Source: Streptomyces sp. NBC_00250 (GTDB lineage: Bacteria > Actinomycetota > Actinomycetes > Streptomycetales > Streptomycetaceae). From it: DNA of 64,000 nt. The DNA is taken from NCBI RefSeq assembly GCF_036192275.1, contig NZ_CP108088.1, positions 6,635,501 to 6,699,500 on the forward strand, read 5' to 3'. Within the stretch, counting starts at the first letter, position 1; the number at the start of each line of letters is the position of its first letter. Positions 18,376 through 28,585 of this stretch are shown piece after piece. The position numbers and the translations under genes were made by a program. Below the pieces are notes generated by a model that was not told the DNA's origin, made no database searches, and saw nothing but the letters and a program-made list of their open reading frames with translations.

Positions 18376-18521
18376 GTAGGACGGCCACCCGTTCGGCGGT
18401 GCGGGCGACGGCACCCCATGCAGTACGCCACAGCCCGCCCGGTATCGGCCTCCGCCCCGTATGATCGGGGGACAGCATCCGGCATGACGGAGGAGGGCCT
18501 GGGGAATCAACGCCTCAGCAA

Positions 18522-18547
18522 CCGATCCGCATGGCGGCCCGGATTGG
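18522..18547. other. Hairpin in the leader of the DUF3040 gene
   Basis: In the 272-bp gap before the DUF3040 gene, CCGATCCG can pair with CGGATTGG across 10 bases, next to GCAACC. The surroundings (18480-18600) are less GC-rich than the genes. This could be a structured leader, but it matches no riboswitch I know. Nothing else was supported in this gap. Confidence 0.3.
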
Positions 18548-18647
18548 CTATTCGGCATTGTGGGCGGGTTTCACGGGGGCGATTCCCTGCCTATCCTGAA
18601 AGGGCCGCAAACCGGTCGCCCCCGCGACCGACGACTAGGAGGACTCC

Positions 18648-19058
18648 GTGCCGCTCTCGGAGCACGAGCAGCGAATGCTCGAGCAGATGGAGCGAGCGCT
18701 GTACGCCGAAGATCCCAAGTTCGCGACAGCGCTCGAGGGAAGCGGACTGCGTACGTACACCCGGCGACGGGTCTACCAGGCAGTCGCCGGCTTCCTGGTG
18801 GGTATCGCGCTCCTCATGGCCGGAATGGTCGCACAGCAGATCTGGATCAGCGTGGTGGGGTTCCTCGTCATGCTGGGCTGCGCGGTCCTGGCGGTCACCG
18901 GATGGCGCAAGGCGCCGAAGCCGGGTGAGCAGCAGCAGGCCACCAGGAGTGGGACGACGGCCGGTGGCCGTCAGACCCGGCAGCGACGCTCCATGATGAA
19001 CCGGATGGAAGAGCGGTGGCAGCGCCGCCGCGACGAGCAGCAGGGCGGCGGCCACTGA
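18648..19058 (+). CDS. DUF3040 small membrane protein
   Basis: A 136-residue protein of the actinobacterial DUF3040 family. It has the typical N-terminus PLSEHEQRMLEQMERALYAEDPKFA, then two hydrophobic helices (VYQAVAGFLVGIALLMAGMV; IWISVVGFLVMLGCAVLAVTG) and a basic Arg/Gln-rich cytoplasmic tail. It starts at GTG 18648 after AGGAGG (18639-18644). Function unknown. It precedes the cell-wall region in Streptomyces genomes, but I see nothing that ties it to division. Confidence 0.9.
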   Translation: MPLSEHEQRMLEQMERALYAEDPKFATALEGSGLRTYTRRRVYQAVAGFLVGIALLMAGMVAQQIWISVVGFLVMLGCAVLAVTGWRKAPKPGEQQQATRSGTTAGGRQTRQRRSMMNRMEERWQRRRDEQQGGGH

Positions 19059-19097
19059 CGGCCCCCTGAGCGGCGGCCCCGCGACCCTATGTGACCG

Positions 19098-19140
19098 AGC
19101 CCTGTGCGGCCCGCGCGCCAGCGCCAGCCGCACGGGGCTT
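19098..19140 (+). terminator. Terminator after the DUF3040 gene
   Basis: AGCCCTGTGCGGC pairs with GCCGCACGGGGCTT across a GC-rich loop, ending in TT. A second GC-rich inverted repeat (GGCCCGGGCCC versus GGGCCGGGCC) follows at about 19217-19268 and would serve the convergent transglutaminase operon. Confidence 0.65.
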
Positions 19141-19275
19141 CGTCGTCCCCGCCCGCCGCTGTGCGCATCGGTTCCGCCGGGCCGGAAGCCCACCCCCATA
19201 CGTGCTGCGGGTGGGCGCCGGCCCGGGCCCGGGCCCGATGGGGCGTGGGGCCGGGCCGGGCCGGGGGCTTTCGGG

Positions 19276-21705
19276 TCAGTTTGCTTCGCGGTGGGGTTTG
19301 CGGAGTGCGGTCGTCGCTCGGGACAGAAGGGCGTCACGGCGCGTCGACCACCTCGTCGTCGTTCGCGACCAGCCCGCCGCGGCCGACCAGCGCAGCCGGG
19401 CCGCCGAGCGGGGGGCCAGGAGAGCCCGGAGCCGGGCCCGGCGGTCCGCCGCGGCGTGGAAACCGGCCCGGATCCGGGCCGCCTCGTCCGCCAGGCCCGC
19501 AGTGGGCCGCGGGTTCGGGGCGTACAGCGCCTCCTCCACCGCCCGTGCCACCCGGTGCACCGAGTCCGCCGCCTCGCCGCCCAGTTCACCGACCCGGACG
19601 ATCCGCGCCGCCGTCTTCCTCGGCGTCTGCGATTCGTCCGGCTCGACCCCGTAGTCCCAGGCGGTGTCGTTGATCTCCTGCCAGACCGCGAGCGTCCGTG
19701 CCGTCGTCTCCTCCGGGCCGCGGAGCCCGGCCGTGCCGAGCCGCCGCGCCCGTACCCGTGTCCGCCAGAGCAGCGGGAGGAACGGGAGGGCGAGGACGAG
19801 CAGTGCGCCCAGGACGATGAGGACCACCGTCAGGGGGTTCGCGCCGGAGCCGTCGGACGTCGTACCGCCCACCGCCTCCTCCGGGCCGCAGTCGCCGAGC
19901 CGGCGTTCCTGCGGGGTGCAGCTCTCCGAGGCGCTCGGGGCGGCGGAGGGCTGCGCCGAGGCGCTCTGCTGGGGCTGGGCGGGGTTGGTGGCCGTACCCG
20001 AGGGCGTGTTGCCCCGGGTGTACGCGGGGGTGGAGCCCCGCGAGGGGGTCGGCTCGAACCGGGTCCACCCGGCACCCTCGAAGTACAGCTCGGGCCACGC
20101 GTGCGCGTCCCGGATGCCGACCGAGACGGAGCCGTCGGTCTGTGTCGTGCCCGGCATGAAGCCCACGGCGACCCGGGCCGGGATGCCGAGGGAGCGGGCC
20201 ATCGCCGCCATCGAGAAGGAGAAGTGGACGCAGAAGCCCTGCTTGTCCTTCAGGAAGCGGGAGATCGCCTGCACGCCGGTGCCGGACGTGACCTCGACGT
20301 CGTAGCGGAAGCCGCCGTCCCGGGCGAACCAGTCCTGGAGCTTGACCGCCCGCTCGTAGTCGTTGCGCGCGCCCTTGGTGACGTCGAGCGCGGTCGCCTT
20401 CACATCGGCCGGCAGCGAGGCCGGGACCTTGGTGTACTCGCGGCGTACGTTCTCCGGGGCGTTCCCGGCCGCGGCCAGCTGGGTGGACGTGGGCTGGACG
20501 TCCAGGCTGGAGACCGTGTAGCGGGCGCCCCGGGTGGTCTGCTTGTCGTCGCCGACGAGCATCCGGCCGGTCGGCTCGTACCGCCAGCGTCCGTCGATGT
20601 CGACGCGGCCGGCCGGGTACGGCATCGGCAGCCACTTCTGCTCGTAGCCGTCGGAGGCGACGAAGTTGCTGGTCACCTCGGTGATACGGACGGTCTGGGA
20701 GAGTCCGTCCGGCCAGGGCAGCTGCTTGGGGACGGCCTCGATCGGGCGGACCGAGGACTTCCACGAGGTGCCGTCGAACTGGTCGAGCGCGACGAGCCGC
20801 AGGTACATGTCGGAGTTGTCGCGGGCGTTGGTCCGGTAGCGCAGGACCTCCCGGTCCTCCGGCTGGCGCAGATTGTCCTGGAGGGAGACCAGCGGGTTCA
20901 CGGCGGTGATCGTGCCGCCGCCCTTGCCGGTGCCGCCCGTCCCCTCGCCGTCGCCGCCGAAGAGACCGCCGGAGAAGCCGGGCAGTGCGAGCGGTACGAC
21001 CATGGCGACGCCCATGGCCACGGCGCCGATCCGGCGGCCGGTGCGGGCCGGGGCGAAGGTCGTGCCGCCGCCCGCCGCGAGGGCGGTGCCGGGCCGGCCG
21101 GAGCGCTGGGTGCCGCCGAAGACCCGGCCCCACGCCGAGAGCCGGTCGCGGCTCTCGGCGAGGATCAGCAGCAGATAGCCGGTGCCCGCGAGCAGGAACC
21201 AGAGCCAGCCGGCGCCGCCGCCGGAGAGACCGGCCGCCACGGAGTACAGGGCGAGCAGCGGAAGCCCGGCCGGGGCCGCCTTGCGGAAGGTGACCGCGAG
21301 GGTGTCCACCATGAGGCCGATGGCGACGACGCCGCCGACCAGCATGAGCCGGATGCCCTCGGTGTCCGGGGCGGGGATCGCGTACCGGCTGACGTCCTCG
21401 GCGCCCGCCGTGAACAGTTCGACGGCGTGGGTGACGACCTGCGGGCCCGGCAGGAACCCGAGGATCGCCTGCTCGCGGGCGAAGATCACGGTCAGCGCGA
21501 GCAGCGCGACGGCGAACTGGGCGAGCAGGGTCAGCGGCCGGGCCAGCGGTGCCCGCCGGGCCAGCGTGCCCACCCCGCTCACCAGGGCGAGGACGAAGGC
21601 CGCCGTGAAGATCCAGGTCGCCGGTTTCACCAGGGGGAGCAGTGCTCCGGACGCCATCAGGGTGGCGCCCCAGGCGGCCAGGGTCAGCCGTGTGCGCCCG
21701 CTCAT
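19276..21705 (-). CDS. TgpA-type membrane transglutaminase-like protein
   Basis: An 809-residue protein. The N-terminal ~250 residues hold several membrane helices (DUF3488/TgpA N-domain). About residues 280-560 are an extracytoplasmic transglutaminase-like cysteine protease domain with Cys492 in GFCVHFSFSMAAMARSLGIPARV and His535 in DAHAWPELYF, followed by FEPTPS where many relatives have DPT. Next come a Ser/Pro/Ala linker, another helix (LTVVLIVLGALLVLALPFLPLL) and a charged DUF4129-like tail. The start is ATG 21705, overlapping the DUF58 stop in ATGA. With MoxR and DUF58 it forms the conserved three-gene unit thought to process or assemble envelope proteins. Confidence 0.93.
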   Translation of the reverse strand: MSGRTRLTLAAWGATLMASGALLPLVKPATWIFTAAFVLALVSGVGTLARRAPLARPLTLLAQFAVALLALTVIFAREQAILGFLPGPQVVTHAVELFTAGAEDVSRYAIPAPDTEGIRLMLVGGVVAIGLMVDTLAVTFRKAAPAGLPLLALYSVAAGLSGGGAGWLWFLLAGTGYLLLILAESRDRLSAWGRVFGGTQRSGRPGTALAAGGGTTFAPARTGRRIGAVAMGVAMVVPLALPGFSGGLFGGDGEGTGGTGKGGGTITAVNPLVSLQDNLRQPEDREVLRYRTNARDNSDMYLRLVALDQFDGTSWKSSVRPIEAVPKQLPWPDGLSQTVRITEVTSNFVASDGYEQKWLPMPYPAGRVDIDGRWRYEPTGRMLVGDDKQTTRGARYTVSSLDVQPTSTQLAAAGNAPENVRREYTKVPASLPADVKATALDVTKGARNDYERAVKLQDWFARDGGFRYDVEVTSGTGVQAISRFLKDKQGFCVHFSFSMAAMARSLGIPARVAVGFMPGTTQTDGSVSVGIRDAHAWPELYFEGAGWTRFEPTPSRGSTPAYTRGNTPSGTATNPAQPQQSASAQPSAAPSASESCTPQERRLGDCGPEEAVGGTTSDGSGANPLTVVLIVLGALLVLALPFLPLLWRTRVRARRLGTAGLRGPEETTARTLAVWQEINDTAWDYGVEPDESQTPRKTAARIVRVGELGGEAADSVHRVARAVEEALYAPNPRPTAGLADEAARIRAGFHAAADRRARLRALLAPRSAARLRWSAAAGWSRTTTRWSTRRDALLSRATTALRKPHREAN

Positions 21706-23053
21706 GACCATCCTCCGTAGGTGTCGGCGGCGGACTCCGCGCGGACTCCGGCCGCCTGCTGCCACAGGTCGGCGAGCTTGGCCGAGGGGGCGACGGGCAG
21801 CGCCGTCCAGCCCGCCTCGCGCAGCTGCCGTACCCGTTCGTCGACTGCCCCGGCGACCGCGCCGCCGGTCAGCCAGGTCCCGGAGTCCAGGACGAAGGCG
21901 ACGGCCGCGCCGGCCCGGCCCCGCATCCGGGCGGTGAGGGCCGCCTGCTCCTCGTCGAGGTCGCCGACGAAGGCGATGAGCAGCCCTTCGTCGCCGCCGC
22001 GCAGCATGTCGGAGGCACGGGAGAGACCGCCGCCCTCGGAGTGGTCGACGACCGCGAGGGTGTCCATCATCAGACCGGCCGACTCGGCCGAGTCCTGGGC
22101 CGAGCCGACGAAGCCCTCGGCGCCCTCGCCGGGCACCGCGCTGCCGGTGTCGGTGACCAGCCGGACCGCGTAGCCGCGCTCCAGCATGTGGATCAGGGCG
22201 GAGGCGGCGCCGGAGACCGCCCACTCGAAGGCGGAGTCGGGGCCGGAGCCCTGGTAGGCGATCCGGCGGGTGTCGAGGAGGACGGTGCAGCGGGCCCGCT
22301 GCGGCTGCTCCTCGCGGCGGACCATCAGCTCGCCGTAGCGGGCGGTGGAGCGCCAGTGCACCCGGCGCAGGTCGTCGCCGTGCCGGTAGGCGCGCGGGAT
22401 GATGTCGTCGTCGCCGGCGAGGGCGAGCGAGCGCTGCTGTCCGTCGCCGTACCCCGAGGCCTCGCCGAAGAGCTTCACCGGAGGCAGCGCCTCGGTCCTC
22501 GGAATGACGGTGAGGGTGTCGTACGCGCTGAAGGAGCGGGTCAGCTCGCACATCCCGAAGGGGTCGTTGAGCCGCAGCTGGAGCGGGCCGAGCGGGAAGC
22601 GGCCGCGCAGGTCGGAGCGGACCCGGTAGGACACCTCGCGCCGCCCGCCGGCCTCGACCCGGTCGAGGACGAAGCGGGGGCGGGGCCCCAGCATGTACGG
22701 CACGTGGTCCTGCAGCATCAGCAGCCCGGTGGGGAGCTTGGAGACGTTCTCCATCCGCAGCTGGACCCGGGCCTCGGCGCCCGCTTCCACCCGCTGGGGG
22801 GAGAGCCGGCGGGAGGCCGCGACCCGGTAGCGGGTGCGGTGCAGCACGAGGACGCAGATCACCGGCAGCGTGGCGAGCAGCAGTCCGACGCGCAGCAGAT
22901 CGGCCTGGCCGAGGACGTACGCGCAGACGGCGGCGGCCACCCCGGCGGCGAGGAAGGAACGGCCACGGGTGGTGAGACCGCCGAAGGCGGCCCGCAGACC
23001 GCCCCGGTCGTCGTCGTCACCCCGCTGTCCGTCCGGCACGGCAGCGGTAGTCA

Positions 23054-23057
<4 letters not shown>
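21702..23057 (-). CDS. DUF58 (von Willebrand-like) membrane protein
   Basis: A 451-residue protein. Two N-terminal helices (FLAAGVAAAVCAYVLG; LLRVGLLLATLPVICVLVL) lead to a beta-rich region and the DUF58 signature (DIIPRAYRHGDDLRRVHWRSTARYGELMVRREE, about residues 215-250), then a C-terminal vWA-like fold (CTVLLDTR). It starts within the MoxR stop (ATGA) and ends within the transglutaminase start (ATGA), so the three proteins should be made together. DUF58 proteins are usual partners of MoxR ATPases, which are thought to insert metal or remodel them. Confidence 0.93.
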
Positions 23058-24070
<1,013 letters not shown>

Positions 24071-24215
24071 CCGGCCCTCCTCGGCCTTCCGGAACACGGA
24101 CACCTGCCCCCGTGGGATCTTCGGGGGGTGTCGCATCCGAGCATTCTTGTTCGCATGGCCGGGTCGTGTCACTTGCCTGCTGACAAGTGCGAGGGAAATG
24201 CCGGGCTTTGGGTGT

Positions 24216-24767
24216 TTAAGCCGGGTCGGTAGCGGGGTCGATCTCGCGCAGCAGGCCGGTGGTCACGTCGAAGACGAAGCCCCGGACGTCGTCGGCGTGC
24301 AGCAGGAAGGGGGAGGTCCGCACCCGCTGCATCGACTGCCGTACGTCCTGGTCGACGTCGCGGAAGGCCTCGACCGCCCACGCCGGGCGCTGGCCGACCT
24401 CGTCCTCCAGCTCGTGCCGGAAGTCCTCGGTCAGCGATTCCAGGCCACAGCCGGTGTGGTGCACCAGCATCACGCTGCGGGTGCCGAGGGCGCGCTGGCT
24501 GATGGTGAGCGACCGGATCACGTCGTCGGTGACCACGCCGCCCGCGTTGCGGATGGTGTGGCAGTCACCGAGCTGGAGACCGAGTGCCGAGTGGAGGTCG
24601 AGACGGGCGTCCATGCAGGCGACGACGGCGACGCGCAACACGGGCCGCGCGTCCATTCCCGGGTCGGCGAAATCGGCGGCGTAACGTGCGTTGGCCTCGA
24701 CGAGACGGTCGGTGACCGTGCCGCCGGTGCGTATGACGTCGGCAGAGGGGTGCGCGGAGGTCGACAT
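24216..24767 (-). CDS. Beta-class carbonic anhydrase
   Basis: A 183-residue beta-carbonic anhydrase, interconverting CO2 and bicarbonate. Zinc ligands are visible as Cys in VVACMDARLD and as His/Cys in LVHHTGCG, with the Asp/Arg dyad in CMDAR and the conserved HTIRNAGGVVTDD. It is short, as in the Rv1284/actinobacterial subtype. I chose ATG 24767 (MSTSAHPS). It is divergent from rsmH, occupying the place where mraZ often lies in other bacteria. Confidence 0.93.
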   Translation of the reverse strand: MSTSAHPSADVIRTGGTVTDRLVEANARYAADFADPGMDARPVLRVAVVACMDARLDLHSALGLQLGDCHTIRNAGGVVTDDVIRSLTISQRALGTRSVMLVHHTGCGLESLTEDFRHELEDEVGQRPAWAVEAFRDVDQDVRQSMQRVRTSPFLLHADDVRGFVFDVTTGLLREIDPATDPA

Positions 24768-24941
24768 GGTTCCGACGTTAACGGGCACATGCCTTCCGGG
24801 CCTGCTGTGAGAGGGGACAAAGAACCTCAATGAGCCTTGTTGTGAGCTAACCCACAGGCCTGGGGACCCCGCCCCGAACGGGTGACCCGTCCGGAATGTC
24901 CGGCAGGGCGTCCGGCGCCGTGCGACGCGCCAGCCGGTTGA

Positions 24942-24969
24942 TTGACCGGCGGGTCCCGTGGACTAAAGT
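24942..24969 (+). promoter_or_regulatory. Promoter of the dcw cluster (before rsmH)
   Basis: TTGACC (24942-24947) and TAAAGT (24964-24969) separated by 16 bp form a good housekeeping sigma-type promoter. It predicts a start near 24976 and a leader of about 120 nt before rsmH. The leader holds no recognisable riboswitch. Confidence 0.75.
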
Positions 24970-25095
24970 GACGCGAAGTTCACGGAGACAACGAGCGACT
25001 TTCCGCGGTTTCTCCCCCCGTGTGTGCGGCGGTACCTACGGCTCGGCCTTCTTACCCGCTCGCCCGTACCTCCGCGCCGGATCTGAGAGGGCGCA

Positions 25096-26052
25096 TTGAG
25101 CAACGACCGACACGTCCCGGTCATGCTCCAGCGGTGCCTGGACATGTTGGCCCCCGCCCTGGAGCGCCCCGGCGCGGTCGTCGTCGACTGCACCCTGGGC
25201 CTCGGCGGCCACAGCGAGGCACTCCTGAAGCGGTTCCCCGAGGCGCGGCTCGTCGCCCTCGACCGTGACAAGGAGGCCCTGCGGCTCTCCGGCGAGCGGC
25301 TCGCCCCGTACGGGGAGCGCGCCACCCTCGTCCACGCGGTGTACGACGAGCTGCCCGAGGTCCTCGACCGGCTCGGCCTCCCCACGGTCGACGGCGTCCT
25401 CTTCGACCTGGGCGTCTCCTCCATGCAGCTGGACGAGGCCGACCGCGGCTTCGCGTACGCGCAGGACGCCCCGCTCGACATGCGCATGGACCAGACGACC
25501 GGCATCAGCGCGGCCGAGGTCCTCAACACCTACGCGCCCGGTGAGCTGGTCCGCATCCTCCGCGCGTACGGCGAGGAGAAGCAGGCCAAGCGGATCGTCT
25601 CCGCGATCGTGCGCGAGCGCGACAAGGAGCCCTTCAGCAACAGCGCGCGGCTCGTCGAGCTCATCCGCGACGCCCTGCCGCAGGCCGCCAAGCGGACCGG
25701 CGGCAACCCGGCCAAGCGCACCTTCCAGGCCCTGCGCATCGAGGTCAACCGCGAGCTCGACAGCGTCGAGAAGGCGATCCCGGCGGCCGTGAAGGCCCTC
25801 GCCGTCGGCGGACGGGTCGCGGTCCTCTCGTACCAGTCCCTGGAGGACCGCATCGTCAAGCAGGTCTTCGCGGCCGGCGCGGCCACCACCGCCCCGCCCG
25901 GCCTGCCGGTCGTCCCCGAGAAGTACCAGCCCCGCCTGAAGCTCCTCACCCGCGGCGCCGAGCTGCCCACCGAGGAGGAGGTCGCCGAGAACCGGCGCGC
26001 CGCCCCGGCCCGGCTCCGGGGCGCCGAGCGGATCCGGGAAGACGTCCTGTGA
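25096..26052 (+). CDS. rsmH: 16S rRNA (cytosine(1402)-N4)-methyltransferase
   Basis: A 318-residue SAM methyltransferase (formerly MraW) that modifies C1402 in the ribosomal P site. [13 protein letters not shown] opens the protein; motif I is [16 protein letters not shown], followed by [22 protein letters not shown] and the C-terminal [11 protein letters not shown]. The start is TTG 25096, 5 bases after GAGAGG at 25085-25090, giving residues SNDRHVPV at the usual N-terminal position. It is the first gene of the dcw cluster; no mraZ is present upstream. Its stop overlaps the ftsL start (GTGA). Confidence 0.96.
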   Translation: MSNDRHVPVMLQRCLDMLAPALERPGAVVVDCTLGLGGHSEALLKRFPEARLVALDRDKEALRLSGERLAPYGERATLVHAVYDELPEVLDRLGLPTVDGVLFDLGVSSMQLDEADRGFAYAQDAPLDMRMDQTTGISAAEVLNTYAPGELVRILRAYGEEKQAKRIVSAIVRERDKEPFSNSARLVELIRDALPQAAKRTGGNPAKRTFQALRIEVNRELDSVEKAIPAAVKALAVGGRVAVLSYQSLEDRIVKQVFAAGAATTAPPGLPVVPEKYQPRLKLLTRGAELPTEEEVAENRRAAPARLRGAERIREDVL

Positions 26053-26579
26053 GCACGGCGAAGGGGCCGCTCAAAGGGCGGGCCGCGCGGCTCGGACGGC
26101 TGATGCCGTCGGGGCCCAGCTCGGCCGCCCGCACCCCCTTCGTCCTGCTGGTCGTCGTCCTGCTCGGCGGCGGTCTGATCAGCCTCCTCCTGCTGAACTC
26201 GGCCCTCAACCAGGGCTCCTTCCAGCTCAACGAGCTCAAGGACAGGACCACCGAGCTCACCGACGAGGAGCAGGCGCTCCAGCGGGACGTCGACGACTAC
26301 GCGGCCCCCGACGCCCTGGAGCGGCGGGCCCGCGAGCTCGGCATGGTCCCCGGCGGCAGCCCGGCCTTCCTGGGCCCGGACGGCAAGGTGCTCGGCGAGC
26401 CCTCGGAGGCGGTCGCCCCGAAGCCCACCCCGACGCCGAGCCGGAAGCCCACGCCGCCCGCCGCCACCGGCACCCCGAAGCCGGGGACGACCACCGGCGC
26501 GGGCACCACCGCTCCCGCACAGACAGCGCCCGCACACGCACCCGCACCGCCACCCACCCCGACGAACTCCGGCAGGTGA
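26049..26579 (+). CDS. ftsL: Cell division protein FtsL
   Basis: A 176-residue bitopic division protein. A short basic cytoplasmic N-terminus is followed by a membrane helix ([19 protein letters not shown], about residues 31-49) and a leucine-zipper-like coiled coil ([25 protein letters not shown], 59-84) that joins FtsB/DivIC. The final ~70 residues are a Pro/Thr-rich extracellular tail not found in short FtsL proteins of other phyla. GTG start, coupled to rsmH. Assignment rests on position and topology, since FtsL sequence is poorly conserved. Confidence 0.9.
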   Translation: MSTAKGPLKGRAARLGRLMPSGPSSAARTPFVLLVVVLLGGGLISLLLLNSALNQGSFQLNELKDRTTELTDEEQALQRDVDDYAAPDALERRARELGMVPGGSPAFLGPDGKVLGEPSEAVAPKPTPTPSRKPTPPAATGTPKPGTTTGAGTTAPAQTAPAHAPAPPPTPTNSGR

Positions 26580-26586
26580 CCCGCAA

Positions 26587-28569
26587 GTGCCCCCCAAGGA
26601 GCCCCCGCGCCGCCGCGTCCCCGGACCCGCCAGGCCCGCACGCCCCCGGCCCGCCTCCGCCGGGGCCCGCACGTCCCGTCCCGCCCCGCGCCCGGCCGCG
26701 AAGCGGACCGCGCCCAGGCCGCCGGCCCGGCAGCCCCGCACCATCCGGCTCGGCAGCCCCCGGCCCCGGCTGCGCCTGGTCTCGCTCGGTCTGACCCTGG
26801 TCATGGTGGCCTTCGTGGTGCGGCTGCTCCAGGTCCAGGCCGTCGACGCCAGCGCGTACGCGGCCAAGGCCGACAAGTACCGCTTCCAGGAGTACACGCT
26901 CTCCGCGGAGCGGGGCGAGATCACCGACCGCAACGGCATCGCGCTCGCCGCCAGCGTCGACGCGTACGACATCACGGCCGACCCCCAGCTCTTCACGCCC
27001 GAGGAGGCCAAGGTCCCCGACGCGCCCGAGCAGGCCGCCGCCCTCCTCGCCCCGCTCCTCGGCAAGGAGCCCGCGGAGCTCGCGAAGAAGCTCCGTACCC
27101 CCAAGTCCCGGTACACGCTCCTCGCCCGCAAGCAGACCCCGCAGGTCTGGAACCAGATCAAGGACCTCCGGCGGGTCTACGGGCAGAAGGCCCAGCGCTC
27201 CGCCGGCGGCAACGGCGTCAACCTCCTCGGCGGCATCCTCAGCGAGCCCAGCACCAAGCGCGTGTACCCGAACGGCGAGCTCGCCGCCGGGATACTGGGC
27301 TACGTCAACGCCGAGGGCAAGGGTGCCGGCGGCGTGGAGTCCATGCTCGACCCGGCGCTCGCCGGCCAGGACGGCAAGATCCGCTTCACCCAGTCCGGCG
27401 GCCGTCAGGTGCCCACCGCGGGCTCCCAGGGCACCCCCGCCGTCCCCGGCTCCGACGTCGAGCTGACCATCGACCGGGACATCCAGTGGGCCGCCCAGCA
27501 GGCCATCACCGAGCAGGTGAAGAAGTCCAAGGCCGACCGGGGCTACGTCGTCGTGCAGAACACGAGGACCGGCGAGGTCCTCGCCATGGCCAACGCCCCC
27601 GGCTTCGACCCCAACGACCTCTCCGCCGCCAACGCCGCCGCCATGGGCAACGCGGCCCTCCAGGACGCCTACGAGCCCGGCTCCACCAGCAAGGTCATGT
27701 CCATGGCCGCCGTCCTTGAGGAGGGCAAGGCGACCCCCGACACCCATGTCACCGTCCCCAACCGGCTCCACCGCGGCGACCGGCTCTTCCAGGACGACAT
27801 CGACCACAAGACCTGGCACCTGACCCTCAACGGCGTCCTCGCCAAGTCCAGCAACATCGGCACCATCCTCGCCACCGGCCAGCTCGGTGCCACCCAGGCC
27901 GAAGCGAACAAGGTCCTCCACGGCTATCTGCGCAAGTTCGGCATGGGCAGCCCCACCGGCGTGAACTTCCCCGGCGAGACCCCCGGCATCCTCGCCAAGC
28001 CGGAGGACTGGTCCACCTCGCAGCAGTACACGATCCCCTTCGGCCAGGGCCTCTCCGTCAGCGCCCTGCAGGCCGCCTCCGTCTACTCGACCATCGCCAA
28101 CGGAGGCGTACGCGTCGAGCCGACCCTGGTCCGCGGCACCAAGGGCCCGGACGGGCGCTTCACCCAGGCCCCCACGCCCAAGGAGTCCCGGGTCGTCAGC
28201 GACAAGACCGCCAAGACCCTCGCCCAGATGCTGGAGTCCGTCGTCGACGACCGGGAAGGCACCGGCAACAAGGCCGCCATCCCCGGCTACCGCGTCGCCG
28301 GCAAGACCGGCACCGCCAACCGCGTCGACCCCGAGCTCGGCCGCTACAAGGGCTACACCGCCTCCTTCGCCGGATTCGCCCCCGCCGACGAACCGGAGGT
28401 CACCGTCTACTGCGCCATCCAGAACCCCACCAAGGGCAGCTACTTCGGCGGCCAGATCTGCGGCCCCATCTACAAGAAGGTCATGGAGTTCGCCCTCAAG
28501 ACCCTCCACGTCGCCCCCACGGGCAGCGCGCCCGCCCGACTGCCGGTCTTCGCCGACGGCACCCCGTGA
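26587..28569 (+). CDS. ftsI: Septal peptidoglycan transpeptidase FtsI (PBP3)
   Basis: A 660-residue class B penicillin-binding protein that crosslinks septal peptidoglycan. The ~55-residue N-terminus is very rich in Pro, Arg and Ala and cytoplasmic. One membrane anchor follows (LVSLGLTLVMVAFVVRLLQVQAV), then a dimerisation domain starting RGEITDRNGIALA. Active-site motifs: SxxK Ser366-Lys369 in GSTSKV, SSN 421-423 and KTGT 573-576. It begins 7 bases after ftsL. In Streptomyces it is required for efficient sporulation septation more than for growth. Confidence 0.97.
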   Translation: MPPKEPPRRRVPGPARPARPRPASAGARTSRPAPRPAAKRTAPRPPARQPRTIRLGSPRPRLRLVSLGLTLVMVAFVVRLLQVQAVDASAYAAKADKYRFQEYTLSAERGEITDRNGIALAASVDAYDITADPQLFTPEEAKVPDAPEQAAALLAPLLGKEPAELAKKLRTPKSRYTLLARKQTPQVWNQIKDLRRVYGQKAQRSAGGNGVNLLGGILSEPSTKRVYPNGELAAGILGYVNAEGKGAGGVESMLDPALAGQDGKIRFTQSGGRQVPTAGSQGTPAVPGSDVELTIDRDIQWAAQQAITEQVKKSKADRGYVVVQNTRTGEVLAMANAPGFDPNDLSAANAAAMGNAALQDAYEPGSTSKVMSMAAVLEEGKATPDTHVTVPNRLHRGDRLFQDDIDHKTWHLTLNGVLAKSSNIGTILATGQLGATQAEANKVLHGYLRKFGMGSPTGVNFPGETPGILAKPEDWSTSQQYTIPFGQGLSVSALQAASVYSTIANGGVRVEPTLVRGTKGPDGRFTQAPTPKESRVVSDKTAKTLAQMLESVVDDREGTGNKAAIPGYRVAGKTGTANRVDPELGRYKGYTASFAGFAPADEPEVTVYCAIQNPTKGSYFGGQICGPIYKKVMEFALKTLHVAPTGSAPARLPVFADGTP

Positions 28570-28585
28570 CCCTCCGGGAGCACCA

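Noticed and set aside
18460..18600. SAM or c-di-AMP riboswitch before the DUF3040 gene
   Set aside because: GCAACC and a following stem recall part of the SAM-I core, but the other conserved elements are missing and DUF3040 is not a known target.
24831..25095. A small mraZ gene between the carbonic anhydrase and rsmH
   Set aside because: The gap is only 265-330 bp with no frame carrying the MraZ/AbrB fold, and it contains the promoter.
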